Notes: generated by a model from the letters alone, not told the origin. A stretch of DNA of 64,000 nt from Neptunomonas antarctica (GCF_001305295.1 NZ_LJSI01000053.1:806001-870000), one strand, 5' to 3'. Shown: positions 30,862 to 39,832, numbered from the stretch's first letter. Numbers and translations are program-made.

Positions 30862-31995
30862 ATGAAAGTATTGCATGTTATAACTGACTTAAAAGATGGA
30901 GGAGCGGAGGCTGTGCTATACAGATTAGTACATGCATGCCCAGAGCATAGTCATTATATTGTATGTCTTGGTAAGGGTGGGAAGTACTCGGATTTATTTT
31001 TTCAAGAAGGCTTTTCTATTACTTTACTAGATATAAAGTCTGGAATAGGAGGTTTTTTACGGGCATTAACTTTTTTAAAATTAGTAAGAAGATTTAAGCC
31101 CGATTTAATTCAATCTTGGATGTATCATGCCAATTTCTTTGTTGGTGTGTATGGGTTTTTTTTTCCCAAAGTTCCTGTTTTTTGGGGAATACATCATACT
31201 AATCTTGATAAGATAGCAGATCCAAAAACTACTCATTTGATGTCTAATTTATGCTCTAAGCTTTCTTATAAAGTTCCTGTGTCGGTTATTTGCTGTGGTT
31301 ATAAGTCACAGTTAACTCATTTGGAATATGGGTATTCAAAAATTAATCTGATGGTTATACCTAATGGTTATGATACAAGTGATTTTATGCCTGCTTTAGA
31401 AAATAGTAGTTCTATTAAAAATTCAATACTCAGTAATCATGATGGGCGGTTTGTTATTGGTTCGGTGGCTCGCTTCGCGCCTCAAAAAGATCATGAAAAT
31501 TTATTACTCGCTTTAGCAAATGTGAAAGAGAAAGGCGTTTATTTTTGTTGCTTATTAATAGGTTACGGATTGGTTAAAGAAAATAGGGAGCTAGTGTCGA
31601 AAATTTCGGAATTAGGACTAGAAAATGAAATTATTCTTTTAGGTCAGCAGAATAACATAAACGAAATTATGAACATACTCGATGTGCACGTAACTTCAAG
31701 TGCTTTTGGGGAGGCTTTTCCTAATGTTATATGTGAAGCAATGGCTTGTGGTACTCCGTGCATCACCACGGATGTAGGTGACGCAGGATATATAGTTGAG
31801 GGTTCAGGTTGGGTTGTTCCATCTAAGGATCCGGCTGCCCTTGCAGAGGCAATAATTAAAGCAAAATGTGCCATGAATGATTTTGGTTGGAATGTGCGTA
31901 AAGATAATGCTCGTAACCGAATTGTTGATAATTTTTGTATTGATAAAATGGCTCTTAATTATAATAATCAATGGGATAAAATAAAAGTAGATTAA
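30862..31995 (+). CDS. Glycosyltransferase family 4 protein
   Basis: The 377-residue protein begins MKVLHVITDLKDGGAEAVLYRL, a classic GT4 N-terminus; this ATG is preferred over upstream in-frame starts that lie inside the previous gene. The donor half contains IGSVARFAPQKDHENLLLAL and TSSAFGEAFPNVICEAMACGTPC. Base composition is visibly richer in A and T than the housekeeping genes, as in its neighbours, suggesting acquisition by transfer. It is the last intact gene before a 560-base stretch with a disrupted membrane-protein reading frame. Confidence 0.85.
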   Translation: MKVLHVITDLKDGGAEAVLYRLVHACPEHSHYIVCLGKGGKYSDLFFQEGFSITLLDIKSGIGGFLRALTFLKLVRRFKPDLIQSWMYHANFFVGVYGFFFPKVPVFWGIHHTNLDKIADPKTTHLMSNLCSKLSYKVPVSVICCGYKSQLTHLEYGYSKINLMVIPNGYDTSDFMPALENSSSIKNSILSNHDGRFVIGSVARFAPQKDHENLLLALANVKEKGVYFCCLLIGYGLVKENRELVSKISELGLENEIILLGQQNNINEIMNILDVHVTSSAFGEAFPNVICEAMACGTPCITTDVGDAGYIVEGSGWVVPSKDPAALAEAIIKAKCAMNDFGWNVRKDNARNRIVDNFCIDKMALNYNNQWDKIKVD

Positions 31996-32106
31996 TTGGT
32001 TAATTTGTAGGTCTATGTATTAATTTCTAATAATAAATAAACCTGTATTGATAAGTATATAATTATTTTTCAATGTTTTTGGTGCACTAGTAAGGTTGGT
32101 TTTTAA

Positions 32107-32537
32107 GTATGGACTATTTTGAAACTAGTATTTATGACCCTCCTGTTTTTTTTACTACTCTTAGGGCTTGGTTATAAAATAGCTGGAGTTTTTTGGTTTT
32201 AATGCTGCATTATTTTTTATTATAGTTATATTTCTGATACTTTTAAATATTAGCCCCTCATATTTTGGTAGTGATCATGTTGCTAAGGTGGTGGCGCTTT
32301 ATTCTATTATCCCTTTGTCTGTAGAAATATCGCCTATTAGTTTGGTTTTTTGTATTTTTTCTATTAATTTGGTTATATAAAAAATATTATAACTCGTGTT
32401 TCTAGTTTGTTTTATCCTATATTTGTAAGCTATATGCTGCACTTTTTATTCGATATTATTTTTTTGTTGTTTTTTGTGCTGATTTTCATATAAGACCTTT
32501 GTTAGATGTTAATAAAGATAAAATTCGTTTCTATTAA
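32107..32537 (+). pseudogene. Disrupted integral membrane protein gene (possible former glycan polymerase)
   Basis: The gap between two glycosyltransferase genes has no intact gene, but shows consecutive hydrophobic reading segments in different frames. 32107-32202 gives TLLFFLLLLGLGYKIAGVFWF, 32183-32380 gives FIIVIFLILLNISPSYFG and further hydrophobic stretches, 32386-32493 gives LHFLFDIIFLLFFVLIFI, and 32484-32537 gives a polar tail (HIRPLLDVNKDKIRFY). Each switch needs a frameshift. A Wzy-type polymerase or another multi-span protein of the locus is plausible. T-rich DNA tends to translate as hydrophobic sequence in any frame, so this call is tentative. Confidence 0.4.
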
Positions 32538-32557
32538 ATTTGGTTGGTGACATTTTG

Positions 32558-33679
32558 TTGAAAATTATATTTGTCGTAAATTCTCTTGAGTTTTTTATTT
32601 CTCATCGCTTGCCTATTGCGATTACTGCACGAGACTGTGGCTATACCGTCCATATTGCATCTATGGGTAGTGTAGAAGTTGAAAAAATCAAGAATTATGG
32701 TTTTGTTCATCATAGAGTTCCTTTTACTCGCAGAGGTCAAAATCCATTCGTTGAATTTAGAGCATTTATTTACTTATATCGTTTGTTTAAAGACGTACAA
32801 CCAGATTTGGTTCATTTGATAACAATTAAGCCCGTGCTTTATGGTGGTATAGCCGCTAGGATGGCTAGAATAAAGTCAGTGGTTGTAGCTATCACAGGCT
32901 TAGGTACTGTGTTTATAGCGCAAACTAAAATGGCGATTATCCGTCGCAGGCTTATATCTTTAATGTATAATTTAGCAATTGGAGAGACGGCGACTGTAAT
33001 TTTTCAGAATCTTGATGATCGAAACATACTTTTAAAGTTTTGCCGCCTAAAGTTAAAGCAAGTTAGAATTATTAAAGGTTCAGGCGTAGATCTTGATAGC
33101 TATCGGTTGAGTCCTCAACACCAAGGTGTTCCCGTTGTCGTAATGGCTGCACGTTTATTGCGAGATAAAGGGGTCTTTGAGTTTATAGAGGCTGCAAGAA
33201 TACTCCGCCTACGTAGCGTTCCTCTAAAAATGCGCTTAATCGGAGAGATTGATCAAGGTAATCCGACAAGCGTTTCCGAATCTGAAATGGAGTTATGGAG
33301 AAAAGAGGGTGTAGTAGAGTTGATAGATTATTCTAAAAATATTCCTCATCAGTATGCAGCAGCAAATATTGTGTGTTTACCTTCTTATCGTGAAGGCTTA
33401 CCAAAAGGACTTGTAGAAGCAGCAGCATGCGGTCGCGCAGTTATAACAACTGATGTACCAGGTTGTTGTGATGCCATCGTACCTGGAGTTACAGGGATTT
33501 TAGTTCCAGTAAGGAATGCCACAGCACTGGCTGATGCAATTCAAGACTTAATAGAGAGGCCTTTAAAACGTAAGAAAATGGGTGAAGCAGGAAGGAAGTT
33601 AGCAGAGCAGGAGTTTGGTATTAAAAAGATCGTTGAGCAACATATGAATATCTATAAAGAATTATTGACCGATGCTTGA
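32558..33679 (+). CDS. Glycosyltransferase family 4 protein
   Basis: A GT-B transferase of about 373 residues. The likely start is TTG at 32555 or 32558 behind ggtgac, giving KIIFVVNSLEFFISHRLPIA; an in-frame TTG at 32540 is possible. It contains HLITIKPVLYGGIAARMA, VVMAARLLRDKGVFEFIEAA and PSYREGLPKGLVEAAACGRA, matching the PglA/WbpT-like group that adds GalNAc-type or uronamide sugars to a lipid-linked precursor. It overlaps the next gene by eight bases and heads the segment with the SDR enzyme, phosphoglycosyl transferase and dehydratase. Confidence 0.85.
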   Translation: MKIIFVVNSLEFFISHRLPIAITARDCGYTVHIASMGSVEVEKIKNYGFVHHRVPFTRRGQNPFVEFRAFIYLYRLFKDVQPDLVHLITIKPVLYGGIAARMARIKSVVVAITGLGTVFIAQTKMAIIRRRLISLMYNLAIGETATVIFQNLDDRNILLKFCRLKLKQVRIIKGSGVDLDSYRLSPQHQGVPVVVMAARLLRDKGVFEFIEAARILRLRSVPLKMRLIGEIDQGNPTSVSESEMELWRKEGVVELIDYSKNIPHQYAAANIVCLPSYREGLPKGLVEAAACGRAVITTDVPGCCDAIVPGVTGILVPVRNATALADAIQDLIERPLKRKKMGEAGRKLAEQEFGIKKIVEQHMNIYKELLTDA

Positions 33680-34628
33680 CGGTGTTTGTGTGTTAATTAC
33701 AGGCGCTAATGGTTTTCTCGGTAAGCACCTAATACATGTTTTTTCTGAGAAAGGTATTGATGTTATTGGTGCATATCGTGCTGTTTCAACTTCTAGTGAT
33801 CAGAATTCGGTTGCTATAGGTAATATTGACTCAATGACAGATTGGTCAAACGTACTGAAGAAACGGCAAGTGGTTATCCATACAGCAGCGCGCGCACATA
33901 TAATGAAAGACTCAGCAGTTGATCCATTAACAGCCTATCGTGAGGTCAATACTGCCGGTACACTACACTTAGCGCGTCAGGCCGCTATGGCTGGTGTTAA
34001 ACGTTTCATTTTTATCAGCTCAATAAAAGTTAATGGTGAAACTACGACATCTTTACCGGCTTTTGCTGTGAATGATACGCCAGCACCCCAGGATCCCTAC
34101 GGTGTGTCCAAAATGGAAGCCGAAGACGGCTTACGTAAAATTGCACAGGATGCGGGTATGGAGGTCGTTATTATCCGTCCTCCTTTGATTTATGGGCCAG
34201 GAGTAAAAGCTAATTTTCGTAACTTAATGAAGCTGGCAAATACCGCTGTACCGCTACCTTTTGGTGCTATCCATAATATACGCAGTATGTTGTATATTGG
34301 TAATTTAGTGGGTTTTATTGTGAAGTGTATTGATCATCCGGCAGCGGCAAATCAGACTTTTTTACTCTCTGATGGACAGGATTTGTCGCTTACGGAGCTG
34401 TTATGTTTGTTGCGTTCATCTATGAAAAAACCGACTCGTCTGGTTCCTGTGTCTGCTTCTTTTTTTCGTGTAGCAGGTTCAGTTACAGGTAAACGCGCTG
34501 TGGTTGATCGCTTGGTGGGGTCGTTACAAGTTGATTCTAGTAAAGCCTGTGAGTTATTAAATTGGCAGCCGCCTTATACGGTTGAGCAAGGAATTAAAGC
34601 GACAACCGATCATTTTTTAAAAGAGTAA
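33672..34628 (+). CDS. NAD-dependent epimerase/reductase, WbpV/WreQ-like (UDP-QuiNAc type)
   Basis: This extended SDR protein (318 residues) has the nucleotide loop VLITGANGFLGKHLIHVF, the SSIKVNGE catalytic Ser region and YGVSK with the catalytic Tyr/Lys. VVIIRPPLIYGPGVKANFRNLMKL is typical of the WbpV/WbpK/WreQ group that reduces UDP-4-keto-6-deoxy-GlcNAc. Its order with a small phosphoglycosyl transferase and a WbpM-like dehydratase matches P. aeruginosa wbpV-wbpL-wbpM and the Rhizobium wre genes, where the product is UDP-QuiNAc or UDP-FucNAc. The stereochemistry of the product cannot be deduced here. Confidence 0.78.
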   Translation: MLDGVCVLITGANGFLGKHLIHVFSEKGIDVIGAYRAVSTSSDQNSVAIGNIDSMTDWSNVLKKRQVVIHTAARAHIMKDSAVDPLTAYREVNTAGTLHLARQAAMAGVKRFIFISSIKVNGETTTSLPAFAVNDTPAPQDPYGVSKMEAEDGLRKIAQDAGMEVVIIRPPLIYGPGVKANFRNLMKLANTAVPLPFGAIHNIRSMLYIGNLVGFIVKCIDHPAAANQTFLLSDGQDLSLTELLCLLRSSMKKPTRLVPVSASFFRVAGSVTGKRAVVDRLVGSLQVDSSKACELLNWQPPYTVEQGIKATTDHFLKE

Positions 34629-34636
34629 ATAGTACA

Positions 34637-35188
34637 ATGTTACGTATATTTGATGTTGTTTTTGCATTACTGGGACTGGTATGTGGCTTTCCAGTGTTAC
34701 TGGTAATTTACATTCTTGGGCTATTCGATACAGGATCACCGTTATTTTTACAGGAACGCGTGGGCCGAAATAAAAAGCCTTTTACGCTGGCAAAATTTCG
34801 GACTATGAAAGTAGATACTGCTTCAGTTGCTAGCCATCTTGCTTCCTCTTCATCGATTACTAAGCTAGGTGGCTTTTTACGTAAAACGAAGTTAGATGAG
34901 TTACCACAATTGTGGAATGTACTAAAAGGTGAAATGAGTTTAGTGGGCCCGCGCCCTAATTTGTACAATCAGGAAAAGCTGATCAGTGAGCGTGATGCGC
35001 TTGGTGTTTATGCTGTTCGCCCCGGTATTACTGGTCTGGCGCAGATCAGTGAGATTGATATGTCTACTCCTCAATTACTAGCAAAAACGGATGCTCAAAT
35101 GATTCGAGAAATGTCGCTCATTAATTACTTTCAGTATATCTTTAAAACGGTTGCCGGTAAGGGCGCTGGCGACCGAGTTCAATCTTAA
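34637..35188 (+). CDS. Small polyprenyl-phosphate phosphoglycosyl transferase, PglC/WreU type
   Basis: The 183-residue protein is a monotopic phosphoglycosyl transferase, starting glycan assembly by moving a phospho-sugar from a UDP-sugar to undecaprenyl phosphate. It has one N-terminal re-entrant hydrophobic helix (FDVVFALLGLVCGFPVLLVI), the basic FQ/LQERVGRNKKPF segment, the FRTMK motif, the catalytic Asp-Glu pair in KTKLDELPQLWNV and the SLVGPRP signature. It lacks the large membrane domain of WbaP. This is the only initiating transferase visible in the locus, so it probably defines the first sugar, likely QuiNAc-type. Confidence 0.9.
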   Translation: MLRIFDVVFALLGLVCGFPVLLVIYILGLFDTGSPLFLQERVGRNKKPFTLAKFRTMKVDTASVASHLASSSSITKLGGFLRKTKLDELPQLWNVLKGEMSLVGPRPNLYNQEKLISERDALGVYAVRPGITGLAQISEIDMSTPQLLAKTDAQMIREMSLINYFQYIFKTVAGKGAGDRVQS

Positions 35189-35214
35189 TTAGTATCGTTT
35201 TTATGGATGAGTAG

Positions 35215-37110
35215 ATGTTTAGTTCTATTACCTGGTTGTTCAAACAACCGCGCAGTATAAAACGGATCATTAGTGTTGTACTTGATATTGTTTTTATCAC
35301 CTCTGCATTTTGGGGGGCATATATACTTCGGCTTGAAAATTTAGAGTTGTTATCATCTGCTAAGCATTGGGGTATGTTGGCTGCCATCTTGCCAGTGACG
35401 ATTTTATGTTTTATCCGCCTGGGCTTGTACCGTGCTGTTTTGCGTTATTTAAGCCACCAGGCCATTACCACTGTGTTAATCAGTATCGCTGTTTCAGTAG
35501 CAGCTATGGTTATTTCAGCACATTATCTACATGCCTTTCTGCCTCGTTCAGTTCCTGTGCTTTATGCTGCATTCGTACTTATTTTGTGCGGGGGGGCGCG
35601 TCTTTCTGTGAGAGCTCTGTATAACCAGAGTACCAAACGACAAAAAATTCCGGTTATCATTTATGGCGCAGGCTCTTCTGGCAGGCAATTAAATACCTCA
35701 TTGCTTCACGGGAATGAATATCGGGCGGTGGCATTTGTAGATGATAATTCTGTATTCGTTAACAGTGTGTTACAGGGCTTAACCGTTTACTCTCCTTCTG
35801 AACTTGCTTGGCTAACTGAGCGTTTTGGCGCGCAAAAAATATTGCTGGCGGTGCCAAGCTTAACACGCCAGCGTCGACGTGAAATTATTGAAAGTTTAGC
35901 CCTTTTACCTCTCGAGGTTCTGACGATTCCGGGGATGGCAGATATTGTTAGTGGTATGGCTAAAGTAAGTGAGCTCCAGGAAGTCAGTATTGATGATCTG
36001 CTGGGAAGAGACCCTGTTGAGCCTTATACTGATTTAATTGCTGCCAATATCACTAATAAGGTCGTTATGGTTACGGGGGCGGGTGGCTCGATTGGATCGG
36101 AGTTATGTCGACAGATACTGCAACAACGGCCCACTATACTTGTATTGTTTGAGATGTCTGAATTCGCGTTGTATCAGATAGATCAGGAGCTAAGTGGAAT
36201 CTGCAACACTACAGCACTTAATGTGCGTGTTATTCCACTGATGGGTTCGGTTCAGCGGCAAAATCGTTTAGAAGCCGCCATGCATGCCTACAGTGTACAA
36301 ACTGTTTATCATGCGGCGGCTTGTAAGCATGTTCCCTTGGTTGAATATAATGTGGTTGAAGGCGTGCGTAATAATGTGTTTGGTACCTGGCGAGCAGCCG
36401 AAGCTGCGATTAATACGGGTGTTGAAACGTTTGTATTGATATCTACTGATAAGGCGGTGCGGCCCTCCAATGTGATGGGTACCAGTAAGCGCTTGGCTGA
36501 GTTGGTATTGCAAGGCTTGGCGCAGCGACAAAGTAGTACACGTTTTTGTATGGTCCGTTTTGGTAATGTATTAGGGTCTTCTGGTTCTGTTGTTCCTTTA
36601 TTTAAGAAGCAGATAAAAGCGGGTGGGCCAATTACGTTAACGCATAAAGATATCACGCGTTATTTTATGACGATTCCCGAAGCGGCTCAGTTAGTTATTC
36701 AGGCGGGCGCCTTAGGTCAAGGTGGTGATGTTTTTGTACTGGATATGGGAGAGCCCGTACGTATTATTGATTTAGCCACAAAGATGGTTCGTCTGATGGG
36801 TTACGATGTAAAGAGTCTTGCAATCCCTGCTGGTGATATCGAGATTAAAGTCACAGGATTACGTCCAGGTGAAAAGCTATATGAAGAGTTACTGATAGGT
36901 GGTGATGAGCAGCCCACCTTGCATCCGCGTATACGCACAGCACATGAAGTATCACTTCCCTGGGATCAGATGGCGGCTTATCTCGCTCGCCTTAATATTG
37001 CGTGTGAGGTTTATGACCAAGCGGAGATCAGGGCGTTATTACTGGAAGCGCCTGTGGCGTTTTCGCCGCAGGCTGGCATCTGTGATCTGCTATGGGTTGA
37101 GAATAATTAG
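35215..37110 (+). CDS. WbpM/PglF-like UDP-GlcNAc 4,6-dehydratase
   Basis: The 631-residue membrane-bound dehydratase has about four N-terminal membrane spans (residues of about 15-130), a CoA-binding-like Rossmann domain (VIIYGAGSSGRQLNTSLLH) and a C-terminal SDR catalytic domain from about residue 285 (VMVTGAGGSIGSELCRQI). The catalytic region ISTDKAVRPSNVMGTSKR shows the Met-x3-Lys version typical of large 4,6-dehydratases. The product UDP-4-keto-6-deoxy-GlcNAc would be reduced by the SDR enzyme two genes upstream. It is the last gene of the locus, with about 490 bases before the tRNA. Confidence 0.9.
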   Translation: MFSSITWLFKQPRSIKRIISVVLDIVFITSAFWGAYILRLENLELLSSAKHWGMLAAILPVTILCFIRLGLYRAVLRYLSHQAITTVLISIAVSVAAMVISAHYLHAFLPRSVPVLYAAFVLILCGGARLSVRALYNQSTKRQKIPVIIYGAGSSGRQLNTSLLHGNEYRAVAFVDDNSVFVNSVLQGLTVYSPSELAWLTERFGAQKILLAVPSLTRQRRREIIESLALLPLEVLTIPGMADIVSGMAKVSELQEVSIDDLLGRDPVEPYTDLIAANITNKVVMVTGAGGSIGSELCRQILQQRPTILVLFEMSEFALYQIDQELSGICNTTALNVRVIPLMGSVQRQNRLEAAMHAYSVQTVYHAAACKHVPLVEYNVVEGVRNNVFGTWRAAEAAINTGVETFVLISTDKAVRPSNVMGTSKRLAELVLQGLAQRQSSTRFCMVRFGNVLGSSGSVVPLFKKQIKAGGPITLTHKDITRYFMTIPEAAQLVIQAGALGQGGDVFVLDMGEPVRIIDLATKMVRLMGYDVKSLAIPAGDIEIKVTGLRPGEKLYEELLIGGDEQPTLHPRIRTAHEVSLPWDQMAAYLARLNIACEVYDQAEIRALLLEAPVAFSPQAGICDLLWVENN

Positions 37111-37600
37111 ATAGGTCTGATTGTATGAATATTCGAGTAAACGAGATCAATAATAACCGTAGAAGCCAGAAAGATTAGAAAAATATGACTAAAAACACGA
37201 AGGCTAGAGCAGCAAGAGAGATAAAAAAGAATTAATGGTTTTCATCCTGAATACCCGCCTGAGCCACCTAACTTACGCAGAATAGTGACGATTACAGACA
37301 ATAACATGGGCACCCTATAGCCCAAGAATAGAACTATATCGTAGTAACTATATTGATTGCTATGGTACCGGACAGATACTGAAATTATTTAATATTAGCT
37401 TCATTGTGCAGGGTGGAATTATTCTGACTCTACAGAGGATCTTAGGTGAGACAGTATCAACGTGAAAATGTGTTACGCCGCCTATTACTTGAGTATCGAA
37501 TCGAGGCAAAGGCATATAAGTAATGTGACAATTTTGTAGAAAGAGATGAAAGTCGAAAGGGTAGGGGGAAGTTGTAACTTGTTGATTGTATCAGTGAAAA
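37111..37600. other. Intergenic stretch between the glycan locus and the tRNA gene
   Basis: These 490 bases have no convincing gene. A 25-codon open stretch at 37446-37523 (reading RQYQRENVLRRLLLEYRIEA) looks protein-like and could be a fragment of a lost gene, but it lacks a clear ribosome site. The base composition is mixed and there is no obvious intrinsic terminator after the dehydratase gene. The position between an acquired-looking cluster and a tRNA suggests the scar of a past integration. Confidence 0.35.
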
Positions 37601-37677
37601 TGGTGGGCCTTACTGGACTTGAACCAGTGACCGTTCGATTATGAGTCGAGCGCTCTAACCAACTGAGCTAAAGGCCC
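37601..37677 (-). tRNA. tRNA-Ile2 (anticodon CAT, lysidine-modified type)
   Basis: The reverse strand folds as a complete 77-base tRNA with encoded CCA. The acceptor arm pairs GGGCCTT with AAGGCCC, the D arm is AGCTCAGTTGGTTAGAGC, and the T loop is GGTTCAAGTCC. The anticodon CAT (complement of 37641-37643) occurs in elongator tRNA-Met and tRNA-Ile2. The anticodon stem CGACTCATAATCG and the T-arm GGTCACTGGTTCAAGTCCAG closely follow E. coli ileX and not metT, so the isoleucine type reading AUA after TilS modification is preferred. The location downstream of rpoD matches Pseudomonas. Confidence 0.9.
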
Positions 37678-37704
37678 ATTTACACTTTTCAGGAGGAATC
37701 GACT

Positions 37705-37745
37705 GATTATAAGTCGAATGCTCTAATTAACTGAGCTAAAGGCCC
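37705..37745 (-). pseudogene. Truncated tRNA-Ile2 copy with a TAT anticodon
   Basis: The 41 bases match the 5' half of the adjacent tRNA-Ile2 at 36 positions. All five differences are G-to-A or C-to-T in the tRNA-sense strand: two in the D loop, two below the anticodon stem and one in the anticodon, which becomes TAT (37709-37711). The 3' half is lost; only gtcgattcctcc, loosely like a T arm, follows. It begins 68 bases upstream of the intact gene's 5' end, less than one tRNA length. It appears to be a tandem duplicate that has decayed. Confidence 0.75.
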
Positions 37746-37752
37746 TGAAGAG

Positions 37753-37785
37753 GCGCAAATAATACATGCTCTGTATCATTTGCGC
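37753..37785 (-). terminator. Hairpin downstream of rpoD
   Basis: GCGCAAAT at 37753-37760 pairs with ATTTGCGC at 37778-37785, and ATAC/GTAT extends the stem inward around one mismatch. It lies 26 bases after the rpoD stop in the direction of transcription. The trailing sequence CTCTTC is only weakly U-rich, so it may be a processing or pausing hairpin rather than an efficient intrinsic terminator. Confidence 0.45.
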
Positions 37786-37810
37786 AATAGGTTGATATGC
37801 AAAGAGAAAA

Positions 37811-39667
37811 CTATTCGTCCAGGAAGCTGCGTAAATGATCCGAGCGGCTCGGATGGCGTAGCTTTCTTAGTGCTTTTGCTTCGATCTGGCGGATACGTTC
37901 ACGTGTTACATCAAACTGTTTGCCTACTTCTTCAAGTGTGTGATCGGTATTCATATCAATACCGAAACGCATTCTCAGAACTTTGGCTTCACGTGCGGTT
38001 AGTCCGGCCAGTACTTCTCGTGTTGCTTCGCGCAGGCCTTCGCCGGTTGCTGAGTCGACAGGGGAGGTATGGTTACCATCTTCGATAAAGTCGCCAAGGC
38101 TGGAGTCTTCATCATCACCGATAGGTGTTTCCATCGAGATAGGTTCTTTGGCAATCTTCAGAACCTTTCTGATTTTATCTTCTGGCATTTCCATACGCTC
38201 TGCCAATTCTTCTGGCAGTGGCTCGCGGCCCATCTCTTGTAACATTTGACGAGAGATGCGGTTCAGTTTGTTAATCGTTTCGATCATGTGAACCGGAATA
38301 CGGATTGTCCGTGCCTGATCCGCAATAGAGCGGGTAATGGCTTGTCGAATCCACCAGGTAGCATAAGTCGAGAATTTGTAACCACGACGGTATTCGAATT
38401 TGTCGACGGCTTTCATCAGACCAATGTTACCTTCCTGAATTAAATCGAGGAACTGAAGGCCGCGGTTGGTGTATTTTTTAGCGATAGAAATAACCAAACG
38501 AAGGTTAGCTTCTACCATTTCTTTTTTGGCACGTCGGAAATGCGCTTCACCGATTGATAGGCGACGGTTAACGTCTTTAATATCGGCCAGTGTAATCTGT
38601 GATTCTTCTTCAAGTTGAAGAAGTTTGCGCTGTGCGCGTTGCAAGTCGGGTAGATTAGCCTTTATTGCGGGAGCAAAGTCAGCGTCAGATGACGCCATCT
38701 CATCCAGCCATGCAGAATTTGTTTCATTACCAGGAAATTCTTTAATAAAGAATGTTCTTTTCATTTTAGAACGTTGTATACAGATACGCATAATAGTGCG
38801 TTCTTGTTGGCGTATACGTGTAATGAAGCCTCGCACGCGTGAAACTAATGTTTCATAAAAACGAGGTGATAATTTAATAGGAGAGAAGGAATCTGATAAT
38901 TCCAGCATTGCTACATCAAATTCTTTGCTGTGACGGCCGCTATTCTCGATAGCTTCGTATACGGCAAGTAAGCTCTCTTTGATCCGCGTGAAACGTATGC
39001 GTGCTTCTTCAGGATCCGGACCGCGATCAGCTTCTTCTTCGTCTTCGTCACTTGAGTCGCTATCGTCATCGCTATCACTGTCGTCATCAGTGGCGTTGGC
39101 GGCGGCTTCTTCTTGCAGTGCTTCGTCGATCTTAGCTCGGGCCAGCATGACGCTATCCGGGTCGATATAACCACTGAATATGTCGCTGAGTCGGCCTTCT
39201 TCCTGAACGACAGAGTCATACGCTTCTAGAATGATCTCTACGGAACCTGGGAAGCATGCCAAAGCAGACATGACTTCACGTATGCCTTCTTCGATGCGTT
39301 TGGCGATAACGATTTCGCCTTCGCGGGTCAGCAGTTCGACGGTGCCCATTTCGCGCATGTACATACGCACAGGGTCTGTAGTGCGACCTGCGTCTGATTC
39401 AACCGCTGCGAGTGCTGCAACGGCTTCTTCATCGGCGTCTTCTGATGAATCGCCGCCCTTCATGAGAAGGGTTTCAGCATCGGGTGCTTCTTCTGACACG
39501 GGAATACCCATGTCATTGATCATGCGGATAATATCTTCAACCTGATCGGGATCGGCGATGTCTTCAGGCAGGTGATCATTCACCTCAGTATATGTAAGAT
39601 AACCCTGTTCTTTACCACGGGCGATCAGTTCTTTGAGACGAGATTGCTGCTGAGAGATACCTGTCAT
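37811..39667 (-). CDS. rpoD: RNA polymerase primary sigma factor RpoD (sigma-70)
   Basis: The 618-residue protein has all sigma-70 regions. Region 1.1 is at the N-terminus ([25 protein letters not shown]), region 1.2 is [21 protein letters not shown], and an acidic non-conserved region is rich in Asp/Ser/Glu (about 195-220). Regions 2.3-2.4 contain [20 protein letters not shown] and [20 protein letters not shown]. Region 4.2 ends [20 protein letters not shown]. It is the last gene of the rpsU-yqeY-dnaG-rpoD macromolecular synthesis operon, about 165 bases after dnaG, where heat-shock or internal promoters occur in relatives. Confidence 0.98.
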   Translation of the reverse strand: MTGISQQQSRLKELIARGKEQGYLTYTEVNDHLPEDIADPDQVEDIIRMINDMGIPVSEEAPDAETLLMKGGDSSEDADEEAVAALAAVESDAGRTTDPVRMYMREMGTVELLTREGEIVIAKRIEEGIREVMSALACFPGSVEIILEAYDSVVQEEGRLSDIFSGYIDPDSVMLARAKIDEALQEEAAANATDDDSDSDDDSDSSDEDEEEADRGPDPEEARIRFTRIKESLLAVYEAIENSGRHSKEFDVAMLELSDSFSPIKLSPRFYETLVSRVRGFITRIRQQERTIMRICIQRSKMKRTFFIKEFPGNETNSAWLDEMASSDADFAPAIKANLPDLQRAQRKLLQLEEESQITLADIKDVNRRLSIGEAHFRRAKKEMVEANLRLVISIAKKYTNRGLQFLDLIQEGNIGLMKAVDKFEYRRGYKFSTYATWWIRQAITRSIADQARTIRIPVHMIETINKLNRISRQMLQEMGREPLPEELAERMEMPEDKIRKVLKIAKEPISMETPIGDDEDSSLGDFIEDGNHTSPVDSATGEGLREATREVLAGLTAREAKVLRMRFGIDMNTDHTLEEVGKQFDVTRERIRQIEAKALRKLRHPSRSDHLRSFLDE

Positions 39668-39832
39668 AGATGTCCTACGATGATGCGATTTTGAACGACA
39701 AAAAAAGAGAGCGCAACATTATAACGTCGCACACATACCAAATCCAGCTTAAACCCGAGTTAAGGGCCACACAGGGTTAACTTTAGTCTATTTCTGTATA
39801 ATTGGGGTTAAATTGAGAAAAACAACCGGTTG

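Noticed and set aside
36309-36656. A 115-codon open frame antisense to the WbpM-like gene
   Set aside because: It covers the catalytic region of the dehydratase, which is clearly coding on the plus strand; no ribosome site or family match.
37691-37750. The second tRNA-like sequence as a functional tRNA-Ile (TAT)
   Set aside because: The 3' half is lost: no acceptor 3' strand, proper T arm or CCA can be formed before the next tRNA begins.
38979-39545. Ser-rich open frames antisense to rpoD (two stretches)
   Set aside because: They arise from the acidic Asp/Glu/Ser codons of the sigma-70 non-conserved region read backwards; RpoD in the other strand is certain.
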